A DNA stretch of 64,000 nucleotides from Notolepis coatsorum (lineage: Eukaryota > Chordata > Actinopteri > Aulopiformes > Paralepididae): NCBI GenBank assembly GCA_963971535.1, contig OZ020589.1, positions 68,177,239 through 68,241,238 of the forward strand, read 5' to 3'. The position numbers and the translations under genes were made by a program. The notes beneath the pieces are model-generated. The model did not search any database. It was not told the DNA's origin and saw nothing but the letters and a program-made list of their open reading frames with translations. Below, in pieces: positions 21,755 through 32,535 of this stretch; positions within the stretch are counted from its first letter, which is position 1, and the number at the start of each line of letters is the position of its first letter.

Positions 21755-22464
21755 TGCCAAGCAAGCAGTGCAAAAATTTCCCGTAGTGGCATGCAGTAAT
21801 GCGCCTTTCATTTTCCGCCGCCCAGCGCCCAGGTCGCGCGGAAATAGGCTGCCATTCTCTTTGACAAACTCTAACCTTAACCAGCTCCTTAACAACGCCT
21901 AAACTTAACCGTTCTAACCTTAACCAACTCCGAAACCATGCCTAACCTTAACCATAGAAATTATATTGCCATTCTCTTTGACAAACTCTAACCTTAACCA
22001 GCTCCTTAACAGCGCCTAAACTTAACCGTTCTAACCTTAACCAACTCCGAAACAATGCCTAACCTTAACCTTAACCTTAACCATGCCTAACCTTAACCGG
22101 CGAAATAACCTTAACCGGCGAAATAATACACGTTAAAAAAAAATCACGTTAAAAAATATTTTCGATGGGATTCGAACTCGCCAGCAAACAAGCCATAGGA
22201 TCCACAGCCATGTGTCCTTGCCAATTGAGCTATTGGTAGATACTGAATAAGGGGCGGTGACTTATATATATTGAGCTCCGCTCAAGGCGGGATCTCATGC
22301 GCATGCGCGGGCACCTCGCGCGAGCACGCCGGCGCACGCACGCACCTGAGCGAGCACGCCGCCGCCGGTGCACGCACGGTAGCATTTGTCTGAAAAGAAG
22401 GGCGCTTTACCGCACTAGCGTGCGGTGACGAATGCGGAAGCATTTTTGCACTGCTTGCTTGGCA
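21755..22464. mobile_element. 710-bp inverted-repeat element with internal duplication and tRNA-like part
   Basis: The ends are near-perfect 23-bp inverted repeats (TGCCAAGCAAGCAGTGCAAA...). They are flanked by TTTA on the left and TTAA on the right, suggesting a TTAA target with one change. Inside, a 117-bp unit rich in 'ctaaccttaacc' occurs twice (from 21851 and from 21968), followed by 'taaccttaacc' arrays, a tRNA-like stretch on the minus strand, and a CpG-rich right arm. There is no ORF. Non-autonomous DNA element; superfamily uncertain (Kolobok/piggyBac-like). Confidence 0.7.
22163..22236 (-). repeat. tRNA-like segment (not a functional tRNA)
   Basis: On the minus strand it has an A box 'tagctcaattgg' and a B box 'gagttcgaatccc' at tRNA spacing. 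The anticodon stem closes only on a nine-base loop, and the acceptor arms do not pair. Read as a tRNA-derived piece captured by the surrounding element. Confidence 0.55.
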
Positions 22465-22469
22465 TTAAC

Positions 22470-23402
<933 letters not shown>

Positions 23403-23570
23403 TCAGTTAGCGATAAAGGAGGAAGATAAATCTAAATAGACTAAACAAAGTTACCACAGAGAGAGAAATGTGGCTTAGCGCTTAAGAACAGCTGAAGACA
23501 GTGAGATAGACAGAAAACTGACAGGAGAAATCAAGAAAATACAATAGGAGGACAAAGAGAGAGACAAGCC

Positions 23571-23634
23571 ATGGAGGGAGAGGTGGACGAGGAAGACGGG
23601 GCCTTTACCAACATCTCTTTGGCAGATGACAAAG
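23571..23634 (+). CDS. scoc: scoc coding exon 1 (long isoform)
   Basis: The ATG at 23571 starts an acidic 21-residue segment containing FTNISLADD, a string shared with the N-terminus of the long SCOC isoforms of other vertebrates. The exon ends in aaag|gtaaag, a strong donor, after one base of codon 22 (phase 1). The open frame beyond the donor (to 23774) is intronic read-through. The upstream 170 bp is purine-rich and would be 5' UTR. The ATG is preceded by 'caagcc', with a purine-poor -3 position but G at +4. Confidence 0.85.
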
Positions 23635-23856
23635 GTAAAGACTCACTCAACAGATCTGACTTGCACCCCAATGATGCAATGGCTCCTTGGGTCGTTGTTG
23701 TACGAGAATGGCTTTTTGTGGACCCCCAAAAGCCCTTTCTAGCATGGAATTACCTGATGGTGGATATATTATGAATTGTATGTATGTATTTTGTAGATAC
23801 ATCATCAGCATATCGTTTGATCTTTACGGCTAAACCAGTCTTGTATTTTACCTAGC

Positions 23857-23925
23857 CCCTTCCGTGACTGTGCAAGCCAGAGGTATTCAAAAGCCCCTGG
23901 CTTGCACATCGCAGTCACGGAAGGG
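23857..23925. repeat. Hairpin (inverted repeat) in scoc intron 1
   Basis: Arms cccttccgtgactgtgcaag.. (23857-23880) and ctggcttgcac..cacggaaggg (23897-23925) pair over about 24 bp with a few extra bases in the right arm. The loop is about 16 nt. Immediately followed by an L2-A tail. Confidence 0.75.
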
Positions 23926-23931
23926 ACTATT

Positions 23932-24083
23932 ATTGATTGATTGATTGAAAAGTTTATTAACAGATTGCAGAATGGGTACAGTACAGTACAGCTCAATACA
24001 TACAATTGTTAAGGGGATGCAGACCAGAGAAAGACTTTCGTCTTGTTTACATCAGGGTCCCCCATTTTCAATTCATCATAAAT
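23932..24083 (-). mobile_element. L2-A LINE 3' end (5' truncated)
   Basis: Minus-strand copy: (ATTG)n tail at the left, then 'agattgcagaatgggtac', 'gcagaccagagaaagac' and 'ccccattttcaattcatcat'. Only the 3' UTR survives. Confidence 0.85.
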
Positions 24084-24174
24084 GATTATTATACCAAGCC
24101 AATCAGAATAGGAGAGTTGATCTCTAAGGAACACTGACACCTCGATCTGCACCTCTCACTTGAAAGATATGACT

Positions 24175-24390
24175 GATTCAAGATTCAAGAGTTTTATTTG
24201 TCACATACATACACGAGACATGTAGTGAAATGAAGGTGGCCTTGTGCAAAAATACAAATTAAATAGAATAATAAAATAGAATATAATAAAATAGAATAGT
24301 CATGATACAAAGTAATACGAATAAAATACAATGCTAAGCTTAAGAAATAAACGTAATGAGTAGTATATACAAATATACAGTTATGTTTTT
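24175..24390 (-). mobile_element. LINE 3'-end remnant (second CR1/L2-like family)
   Basis: 'attcaagattcaagag' followed by 'ttttatttgtcacataca' and an A-rich 'aaatagaataataaaat' tract is the reverse of a common teleost LINE 3' terminus. Low complexity limits the assignment. Confidence 0.5.
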
Positions 24391-24446
24391 AAAGTGACCT
24401 TTTTGTAGTGTATTTGTGTGTGGGGTGTGAGAGAGTGCAAGTGAGG

Positions 24447-24665
<219 letters not shown>

Positions 24666-26190
24666 TGTATGTGGAGAGATCAGTGTTCAGTGATTCTAAA
24701 TCAGTGTTCTGCTCTGAGACACTAAATAAGAGTTATTATAGCGACACATAACATAGGCCTACAACAGATTCAAACATAGAAGTTTCAGTAAACGTATTCG
24801 GCAAGTAACAAAATCATTCTGCTTCATAAAGAATTGTATGGTAAGTGCTGACTCGTGGATTCTCTTCAAGAAATACACTTTAGAAAGAGGCTTCATTAAT
24901 CTGGGTTCTTCCCCTCTGCATTCTTACACAGCACAATATTGTACAGAGATATAGGGCTTCCACGTTCAAGCAGTCAGTCAGCTAGTCAGTCAGGTAACTG
25001 TAGTTAACTGTAGTTATTCAGATCACTTCAACAGGCAATAAAGCAGACAAAATCTGAAAATAATCTAAAGTGATTGATTGATTGATTGAACATTTTATTA
25101 ACAGATTGCAGAATGGGTACAATACAGTACAGCTCAATACACACAATTGTTAACACTTTCAGTGCCCAGCAGGGGGCGCACATTTAGTGCATGAATGCCC
25201 ACCATCCACTGCAATGTTAGTATTAATATCGCCTAATCTATGTTTTAAATTATGGCTATGTGTCTAATCTGCCCGTCGCATTATCAATGACTCATTTCCA
25301 GTCAACATTGTCGAAGCGGATTGTTTTTTTATCGGTTCATTTCCGTTTTATAGCATTTTGAAAAGTCCTCGTTTTCACGGAAAAATAAAAGATTCCATGA
25401 TAATCGCCCTGTACTGTAATATTCTAGAACGTTGTCATTTTTCGGCCTATTTATGAATCGTTTTCAAATAAACGCTAGATTATCGATAGTATATGTGTAC
25501 GTGTGCACGCTGGTGCCGCGCGCTGAAAATCGATTCTCTCAGTTCCTGATCGATCTTACAGTCAAACAGCCATATCACATTATAGGGGAAAAGCTTATAT
25601 CTCCGTGAAAACGGGTCTGATTATCCTAAGACTGGTAAAATAGATTCCTTACCTGAGATCAGATGGTATCCAAATGGATTATTCCAATTCCTGATCGCCA
25701 TTCCAAAAATCTATCCTTTTATTGATCCCACATGTATACTGTAAAACACATATTACACGCTGTGCTGAGGGTCCAGAATGAAGCTGATCGGCTCCGGTTA
25801 CATGCGTGAGAAGTAAAATGTGGATTCCGGAGTTTTCTTTTCTCATCCATTTTCATCGAGTCCAATCCAAAATGGTGCATTACCATCTGGGAGACGATAG
25901 GGGGTGCTTTTTTCACATAGCAGCGTGAATACTTTCAGCAAGCAACAAGCCCTTCCGCGTTGCTCTGATTGGCCGAGCGCGCGCATGAGCCGCGACACGG
26001 CCCTCAGCCAGGCAGCAATACTAAGCTCCAGTTAACCTAATTTATACCGTAATGAATCATTAAAAAAATATACTGTTAACTGGAATATGTTGTTTCTTTA
26101 CACATATGTTGGATTATGTAATTGGTTTGTCATGACAAATCAATAAAAAATCGCGCTTCATCCTCAGCTTCGCGGCTGCGTTGTGGGTCT

Positions 26191-26344
26191 GCGACCCTCC
26201 GTGCTCCGATAAGGCTTTCAACAGCGGGGCGAGTATGCTGCCGTGAGCGGCATCGCTGAGCTCATCAACGACCCTCCGTGCTCCGATAAGGCTTTCAACA
26301 GCGGGGAGAGTATGCTGCCGTGAGCGGCATCGCTGAGCTCATCA
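26191..26344 (+). repeat. 77-bp tandem duplication
   Basis: Two head-to-tail copies starting '[g/a]cgaccctccgtgctccg' and ending 'ctgagctcatca' (26191-26267, 26268-26344). They differ at about two positions (gcgaccc/acgaccc and ggggcgag/ggggagag). Confidence 0.9.
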
Positions 26345-26363
26345 TGGTGTCCGCTGGACGAAG

Positions 26364-26516
26364 CCAGAGACGGTCTTATTATGGGGCTTATGCCGAGAAG
26401 CAGTAACACAACAGTGAACACATAGTTAAGTACGACTGACAGATGCATTTGCAACTATGTGTTCACTGTTGTGTTACTGCTTCTCGGCATAAGCCCCATA
26501 ATAAGACCGTCTCTGG
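26364..26516. repeat. Perfect 64-bp inverted repeat with 25-nt loop
   Basis: The arm 26364-26427 (ccagagacggtctta...acacatagtt) is the exact reverse complement of 26453-26516. The loop is 26428-26452. It sits inside the TTAA element near its right end. RNA from either strand would fold into a long perfect hairpin. Confidence 0.95.
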
Positions 26517-27082
26517 CTGATAACCCGAGAAATCTTGTGATGGGCATTCAATGTGTTAAGGGGATGCAGACCAGAGAAAGACTTTCGTCTTGCTTACATC
26601 AGGGTCCCCAATTTTCAATTCATCATAACATATATGACATACAGGTAGACAGTACTGCTACATCTATACATTTATGACATACCAGATTTACAATACAGTA
26701 CTGTTTGTGATATATACATTTGACGAAGAAACTGTACATTGGAGGGGGTGGGGGGGGGATGTACATTGGAGGTGGTGGGGTGGGGGGGTGGGGGGGGGGG
26801 TGTGGGTAGGCGGGTGGGGGGGTAACTGTATATTGGATTATCGATGAAACCTTACTTGGTCCCAAGAAGAGGGTCTTGTGTATTACTGGGTTAGGACATT
26901 TACTGTACATTGGAGGGGGTTGGGTTAGGACATTTACAGGGGCCAGTTTCGAATTGCAGTCTCCCGTAGGTGCTCCTTGAGAGTGGTTTTAAAAGTGGGT
27001 AGTGATTCACATTCCTTTACAGCTGTGGGTAGGGCGTTCCACATTGATGTGGCATAATTGCGAAACGTGTTTAGTCCCTTGT

Positions 27083-27433
27083 TAGTGATGCACGATATAT
27101 CGGCCGCCGATATAATATCGGCCGATATGGCAATTTTTTTACACATCGGTATCGGTCCGATATCAAGATAGGACCGATATCAAAAAAAATAAAAAAATAA
27201 AAATCTTTTTACATGTTTTGGCCTTAAATAGTTTCAAAATATCAGTAATTTCTGAAAATAAGTTACAAAAGTAAAAAAAAGTATGCGTTTTGGAAAATAG
27301 CTCTTTATTTGATTATCATAAAAAAGTGTTTTCTATACAGAGATATCGACATCGGTAAATATCGGTATCGGCCAGAACAGCAATATTAATCGCTATCGGT
27401 ATCGGCCACAATTTTCACATCGGTGCATCACTA
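27083..27433. mobile_element. Non-autonomous hAT element (351 bp)
   Basis: The termini TAGTGATGCAC... and ...GTGCATCACTA are inverted repeats. The flanks TCCCTTGT (27075-27082) and TTCCTTGT (27434-27441) are an 8-bp target duplication with one change, the hAT hallmark. The empty site is seen in the paralogous L2-A copy near 45925 (tttagtcccttgtttgagcc). Subterminal sequence is built of cggtatcgg/ccgatat repeats. No ORF. Confidence 0.92.
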
Positions 27434-27576
27434 TTCCTTGTTTGAGCCGAATCTGGGTTTAACATGATTTGTGGAGCTCCCTCTGGTGTTGTGGTCGTAA
27501 GTGGCCTAAAGTGACCAAACAGAACCACCATAATAATAATAATAATAAATTTAATTTGTAACGCACCCTACATTCC

Positions 27577-27877
27577 TGATAGTCTGGTCAGTTTAGGCAT
27601 AATGGCTGCAAAAAATGATTAACATTTGAGCCAATGTTTTTCTGTTCATTTAGGGCCTGATAAACAAAAAAATGCAAGGAGCCCAAAAAATTTGCTAGGC
27701 GAAGTCCCTGAAACGGCCACGCCCACTTTTTAGGCCTGGCATTTTGTATCTCGGCTCCTGATGGTCACAGAGAGTTGATTTTGGGCTCAAAAGTTGCGGA
27801 AACACCACATTTATATTAGTGTTATGAACAAACATATGCCCTAAAACCTTTACTTTTTCAGATATTTGTGAAAAATC
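27577..27877. repeat. Left TIR of Academ-like element
   Basis: Inverted match to 31554-31855 across about 300 bp with scattered changes and one 7-nt insertion ('acaaacatatg' region near 27827). Confidence 0.9.
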
Positions 27878-27946
27878 ACTGCCATTCCGCCATGCCCGTT
27901 TTGGCTACGGCCGAAATTCGAAACCGCTCTGGGTGTATCGCGTATC

Positions 27947-30872
27947 ATGGGAGAAGAGTTTTCTCATTCATACTTTGCTTTTATGGGTGGGCTGCACCTT
28001 GAGAAGGTTTCTCTGGTCTGTGTTGGCCAGTTGATAAAAGGAACTGGCCTGGATACCATCTTAACCTCAGCTAATCTGAACATCACTGGTCTGACAACTG
28101 CTGTATGTGATGTGAATTCCATAAAGAAGGCTAGATACTGCATTCAAATCCTGGCTGTGGTCCTGGCCAATAAGAGAGACGAGGCATTCCAGGCAAAACA
28201 TCTAGAGGAAAACAGTTTAATTTGGAGCAATTGGGTGGCCAATGAAAACAGCCCTATGTTTCACTACTGGACCAATGTCCTTGAAGCAATCAAGAAGGAT
28301 CTTATCTTCATCAGATACTTTCGGGAGGCCAACTTCATCATGATGGTCAGTGGACTTGAGCAGCTCATTCCTCTTTACTTTGCACTTGATCATACACACT
28401 ATGCCAGATGGACATCAGTGTTTCTTCAGGATCTCAAAGAGCTCAAATGGAGACACCCAGAGTTGTTCAAGGAATTTCTATCAGGCTCTTTCACAGTAAA
28501 CACCAGAGGTAACCGATTTTTGAAGATTGTATGTGATCAGGAGCATAATATAAAGGTCATCAAGTCTGACACTGGATACGTCGATATCATCAATCGGGAA
28601 GATCAGGAATTCTTCAGGAAACTCGAACTTGCCCTACCCGAAATCCAGTGCTACCTAGCTGAGGTCGAAGGTCAAGATCTAGCACACGGACACAAAGAAA
28701 TGCTGGACTCCTTCAAGGAAGCGTTTTCAAGCCACACTCTCAAGGTGTATCAGGGGATCCTTACCAACCCCTTCAACCAAGCTCAGTTCATGAGGTTGAA
28801 CTCATCCATTCCCTTCCCAGGTGTGGTAACTAAAGATGCCAGCCTTGTTTTTACAGTTGGCAAAACACAGCATGACCAGGTTGTGCAGGAGCGATTTGTA
28901 TATGCTCAGAAGGATCTCCCGAAATGCCCTGAAACTCCCAAGTTCAGGTGCAAAAGTCCAGCTTGCTAGCCCTGCAATCAAGCCACCTAAAGGAACCTTT
29001 GCAAAGCTGAAGGAGGCCTGCAGATCAAGAGAAGAAGAGACAAGGAGGCTCTTTGGTGGTGAATTCACAGGTAAATCTAGTTGATATAATTTCAAAGTTA
29101 TTCAATGTTTTAGACGCAGGCAACTTTCGTCTTACCAGATTCTCGATACAGTGGCGTTCAATTATTCATTTTATAAGTGAATTGATTTGACAGTGCTAAT
29201 TTAGTTTTGGTAAAACTATTCATTTCAATCACAGGTTTACCAGAAGCCCTGTCAAGAAAGGATGGATACATTTATCACAGCCAAAAGTCTCAAATCCTGA
29301 AGGACATCGGAGTACAAGTTCAATCTACAGCCTCAGAGGGACTTGTGATAGATCTATCTGTGCAAGTACGAATTCTGGCGAAGTCTCTCACCAAAGGCAT
29401 GACATTTCGGGACTTTAATAATAATAATAATAATAATAACTTAGTTTTATATAGCGCCTTTCAGAAGACCCAAGGTCGCTTTACATAGGGGGGGGGATGA
29501 CAAATTAACAAATATAGTGGACAGACACAACATATACATATAAAGTGAGAAATTAGGGGTTAAAGGCCAAGTTGAAGAGGTGGGTTTTGAGCAGTTTTTT
29601 AAATGAGTCCAGAGTTGGGGTGGTGCGGAGTTCTGCGGGGAGGGAGTTGCCACACTGAAAGCTCTGTCCCCGAACGTCCGCAGTCAGACTTTGTCTTCAA
29701 GGTGTTGAACAGTGTTGCCAAGATTGGTCATGAGAAGGGAGCAAATCGTATTGACATTGTGGCTGACCTCTACCAGACTATGAACATTAAGACTGCGACT
29801 AGGAATAATCAGGGGTCAGCAGGTAGTTCACAGATGGCCTTCAGCGAGAATGACACCGTGCCGGAATCTAAGCAATTCTTTGAAGGTTTTCTGTCTAATC
29901 AAGACAACAAGGTAGCCCTGAATTTAATGTTTGCCAGGATTGCTAAGGAACATGCATGGAACTGGAGCAAGGAGTTCAGCATCACCTACAGCAGGAAGAT
30001 CCTTGCAAACGTTGGCGAAAATGTTGAGATCCAGCTTTATGACCGCATAGAGATGCTTGAGGAGGCTAACAACCGCATCATTTGCCATGAGATGGACATG
30101 CTAAACAAGGGGATCAAGTCAGTTACGGTTAGAACAGTCGACTCCGATGTAGTTGTCATCCTACTAGGGTTCACTACAAAGTTCCTGTCAGTATGTTGTG
30201 ATTTGCAACTTCGTCGACTTTGCTGTTCCAGACAAGTGCCAGTTCTACTCAATCACAGAAGCACACAAGAAGCTTGGTGGAGATGTGGCTGATGCCATGC
30301 CTGTGTTCCATTATTTCAGTGGCTGTGATTCTGTGAGCGCCTTCTTTGGCCACTCAAAGCCTGGATGAACCACAGTAAGTTGACAGAGCTCACTGCTGCA
30401 TTGAGAGGACTAAGTTGCTGCCCTAGTATTGAGACTGTTAGGAACAGCATGGAAGTTATTGAACCCTGAGTAATGAGCTGGTACAACAAGGCTGGACTGT
30501 ACGACTGTGCAAGTATAGATGGACTCAGATTCAAGCTGTTCATGCAGTCAGTTAAAGATGAGCTGCGAGACCTGCCCCCAAGACAGGATGCACTGCTACA
30601 GCATCTGTTGAGAGATACAGTCCAGGCAGGATGGCTGTGGGGGAACAGCCTTCTACAACTCCCTTGTCCCCCGGTTGTTGAATGGGGATGGACTACCGAT
30701 GGGGAGAAACTCTTCATCAAGTGGAGCAGTTTCCGCAGGAGACACATTGTCTCAGGTAACAGGGGTGTGTAGCTGCAGATCTAATAAATGCACCTCATGT
30801 TCTTGTGCTGGCAGGGGGATGAAATGTCTCATTTATTGCAAGTGCCTCAGCAAGTGTTTGAATCCTGTGTGA
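27947..30872 (+). pseudogene. Academ-like transposase/nuclease gene, broken
   Basis: Coding blocks: 27947-28969 (340 codons; GGLHLEKVSL, SGLEQLIPLYFALDH, then WTSVFLQDLKELK); a frame change near 28930; 28940-29070; an intron 29071-29234 with donor cacag|gtaaat and acceptor atcacag|gttta; 29235-29416; a LINE insertion; 29687-30292; then two more frame changes to 30872. The block at 29950-30360 has nuclease-like spacing: NNRIICHEMD, VRTVDSDVVVILLG, then FHYFSGCDSVSAFFG in the next frame. It recalls the acidic motifs and helix-turn of XPG/FEN1-type nucleases. The end (about 30765-30870) is a Cys-rich CSC..CSCAGRGMKC..CKC tail. At the first acidic motif an expected Asp appears to be Asn. The N-terminus is missing. 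Confidence 0.6.
29417..29686 (-). mobile_element. 5'-truncated L2-B LINE tail inside the transposase gene
   Basis: (AAT)n at the left, then 'tatatagcgcctttc', 'gtcgctttacataggggg' and 'ttctgcggggagggag', matching 47166-47430. The duplication GACTTT at 29411-29416 and 29687-29692 marks the site. The transposase reading frame resumes correctly across the second copy, so this insertion alone interrupted a coding exon. Confidence 0.92.
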
Positions 30873-30900
30873 TGGGATGTGTTCAAATAAAGTTTTTTTT

Positions 30901-31345
30901 GGGGGCGACTGGGTGGTGCAGCGGACATTGCGCTCGTCACCAACGCAAGATACACCGGGTTCGACTCCGGCTGTCAGCGTTGCCTCCGGCTTGGGCCAGC
31001 CGTCATACTAACTCAATTGGCAGAGTTAGCGGGTGGAAGTCGATGGGTGGTAATTTGGACATTGTGGACAGCGACTCCTACAGGTCGGTTGGGGACGCCT
31101 GCACAGCAGAGACAGGAAATGGCGGGGGTAGTGTGAGCCTCCCACACGTTACACCTCGCCAATGAGAGTCCACGCTGGCAGGTGAAAAGATGTGACAGGC
31201 TGCCTCCTCGTGTATCGGAGGGGACACATGATGCAAGGCTTCTATCCTCCCTACAACCGGCCAGTGGGGGGCATATGCGAGCAATGTTCAAGACAGGGGA
31301 GGGAAGAATTGGCACAGTGGAATTGGGATGGAAAATAGAAAAAGT
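30901..31345 (+). mobile_element. tRNA-derived SINE (family S2), complete copy
   Basis: The tRNA-like head 'gactgggtggtgcagcggac' has an A-box-like part and the B box 'gggttcgactcc' (about 30958). The body 'acagcgactcctacaggtcg' and 'aggtgaaaagatg' is shared with 63580-64000. It ends in an A-rich tract. It lies just after the AATAAA (about 30888) of the transposase gene and before the right TIR. Confidence 0.8.
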
Positions 31346-31553
31346 GGATAAAAAAAATGTTGTACTTCAAGTGGTTTGCTTTGTTTCTTGGGTGGTTGTT
31401 GGGGTCCTCATCTTATAACAAAGCCTCAACCTAAACACTAGTATGCCACATGAGTAGATTTAGAATTTTGGCCCAAACTAACTGCATGGCCTTCATGAGC
31501 AGATTTGGCTGAAGTGGCTTGGGCGCTGATCAATTCAGAGATAAAAAAAAAAA

Positions 31554-31855
31554 GTTTTTCATGAATATCTAAAAAAGTGAAGGTTTTAGGGCATTCATAA
31601 CACTAATATAAATGTGGTGTTTCCACAACTTTTGAGCCCAAAATCAACTCTCTGCGACCTGCAGGAGCCGAGATACAAAATGTCTGGTCTAAAAAGTGGG
31701 CGTGGCCGTTTCAGAGACTTCGCCTACCAAATTTTTTGGGCTCCTTGCTTTTTTTTCTTTATTGGACCCTAAATTAACAGAAAAACATTGGCTCAAATGT
31801 TAATCATGATTTGCAGCCTTGACCCCATATTTGCCCCAAACTGACCAGACTATGA
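31554..31855. repeat. Right TIR of Academ-like element
   Basis: Reverse complement of the left TIR, starting 'gtttttcatgaatatct' and ending 'actgaccagactat'. Confidence 0.9.
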
Positions 31856-32398
31856 GAATCTCAGAGTGCTACAGAGTTAAAAAAAAAAATTAAAATAAAA
31901 TAAAAATAGATATATAAAAAAAATTTGAACAAATAGCAGAACAACATATGATAAGACATAAAAACTAAGCAGTGTTTGTGTAGATTTCTTTTGGTGTGTC
32001 AGGTGAGGTGTTGTGAGAAAACCTTGTCAGTTTTGTTTTTATTTTACTTGAATTGAAAATTAACATCATCGTTTGTATGCTGATTAAAGGAACATGCCAA
32101 CATTATGTGAAATGCACTTGCTGCATTTGATGATGAAGGATGATGTTAACTTAAGTAAAATAAGACGTAAGCACATTTCACATAATTAAGTATCATAACC
32201 CTAGTGCTCATGAAACCCCATCAAAACATGGCCATCAATTGAAAAGAAAATAATTTTTTTGGAGATATTAATATTATTATTAATCTTAAAGCAGTAATTT
32301 GTTGAAAGGAGCGTTCAGGATTTTAGAAGCAATTTTTAAGGTAATCATTACTCTTCAAATCGCATTAGAATTCAAACAGCTATGTAACATAGCATAGT
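31856..32398. other. Unassigned AT-rich sequence
   Basis: The first about 70 bp continue the LINE 3' region into which the Academ-like element inserted. The remainder is AT-rich, with the pair gtgaaatgca / gcacatttcac at 32108-32185 forming a weak inverted repeat. No gene. Confidence 0.3.
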
Positions 32399-32501
32399 TA
32401 GTGTTGTCACAATACTGGAATTTCGCCTTCGATACGATACCTTGAAAAGTATCGATACTTCGATACCATTTCGATACCAAAATTAAAATTAAAAAAAATA
32501 A

Positions 32502-32535
<34 letters not shown>

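Larger units (their letters stand above)
25154..26555. mobile_element. TTAA-target (piggyBac-like) non-autonomous element with hairpin
   Basis: TTAA at 25150-25153 and 26556-26559 bounds 1,402 bp. The ends are inverted: CACTTTCAGTGCCCA on the left, and CACATTGAATGCCCA when the right end is reverse-complemented. The insertion splits the L2-A 3' UTR exactly (attgTTAA|...|TTAAggggatgc), as other L2-A copies confirm. It contains a 77-bp tandem duplication and a perfect 64-bp hairpin near its right end. No transposase frame was recognised. TTAA specificity is typical of piggyBac and Kolobok. Confidence 0.85.
25071..27530 (-). mobile_element. L2-A LINE 3' part, interrupted by two DNA elements
   Basis: Pieces in order on the plus strand: (TGAT)n tail and UTR start 25071-25153; UTR 26556-26930; C-terminal coding end 26934-27082; more coding 27442-27500. 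The interruptions are a TTAA element (25154-26555) and a hAT (27083-27433). The minus-strand frame NYATSMWNALPTAVKECES..LKEHLRE is the C-terminus of the L2-A RT protein. A G-rich stretch (26740-26822) lies in the UTR; the copy at 45760-45780 has a shorter one. Confidence 0.85.
27577..31855 (+). mobile_element. Academ-like DNA transposon with about 300-bp TIRs
   Basis: Long inverted terminal repeats (27577-27877 and 31554-31855) bound a region with one decayed, spliced transposase-like gene. Both TIRs carry agtctggtcagttt, cattggctcaaatgtt (one orientation each) and 'acggccacgcccacttttta'. The interior is interrupted by an L2-type LINE tail (29417-29686) and a SINE (30901-31345). The target lay in LINE-derived sequence: an (AAT)n tail precedes it and 'tctcagagtgctacagagtt' follows. 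The TSD could not be fixed. I assign it to Academ because of the XPG/FEN-like nuclease motifs plus Cys-rich tail; moderate to low certainty for the superfamily. Confidence 0.65.

Noticed and set aside
21870-22115. Interstitial telomere repeat
   Set aside because: The unit is CCTTAA/TTAACC-like, not the vertebrate CCCTAA, and it lies within a 117-bp duplicated unit of a mobile element.
22163-22236. Functional tRNA gene
   Set aside because: A and B boxes are present, but the acceptor stem does not pair and the anticodon loop would be nine bases.
23635-23774. Extended scoc exon 1 open reading frame
   Set aside because: The frame past the strong donor at 23635 has no similarity to SCOC, and the next exon joins in the correct phase at the donor.
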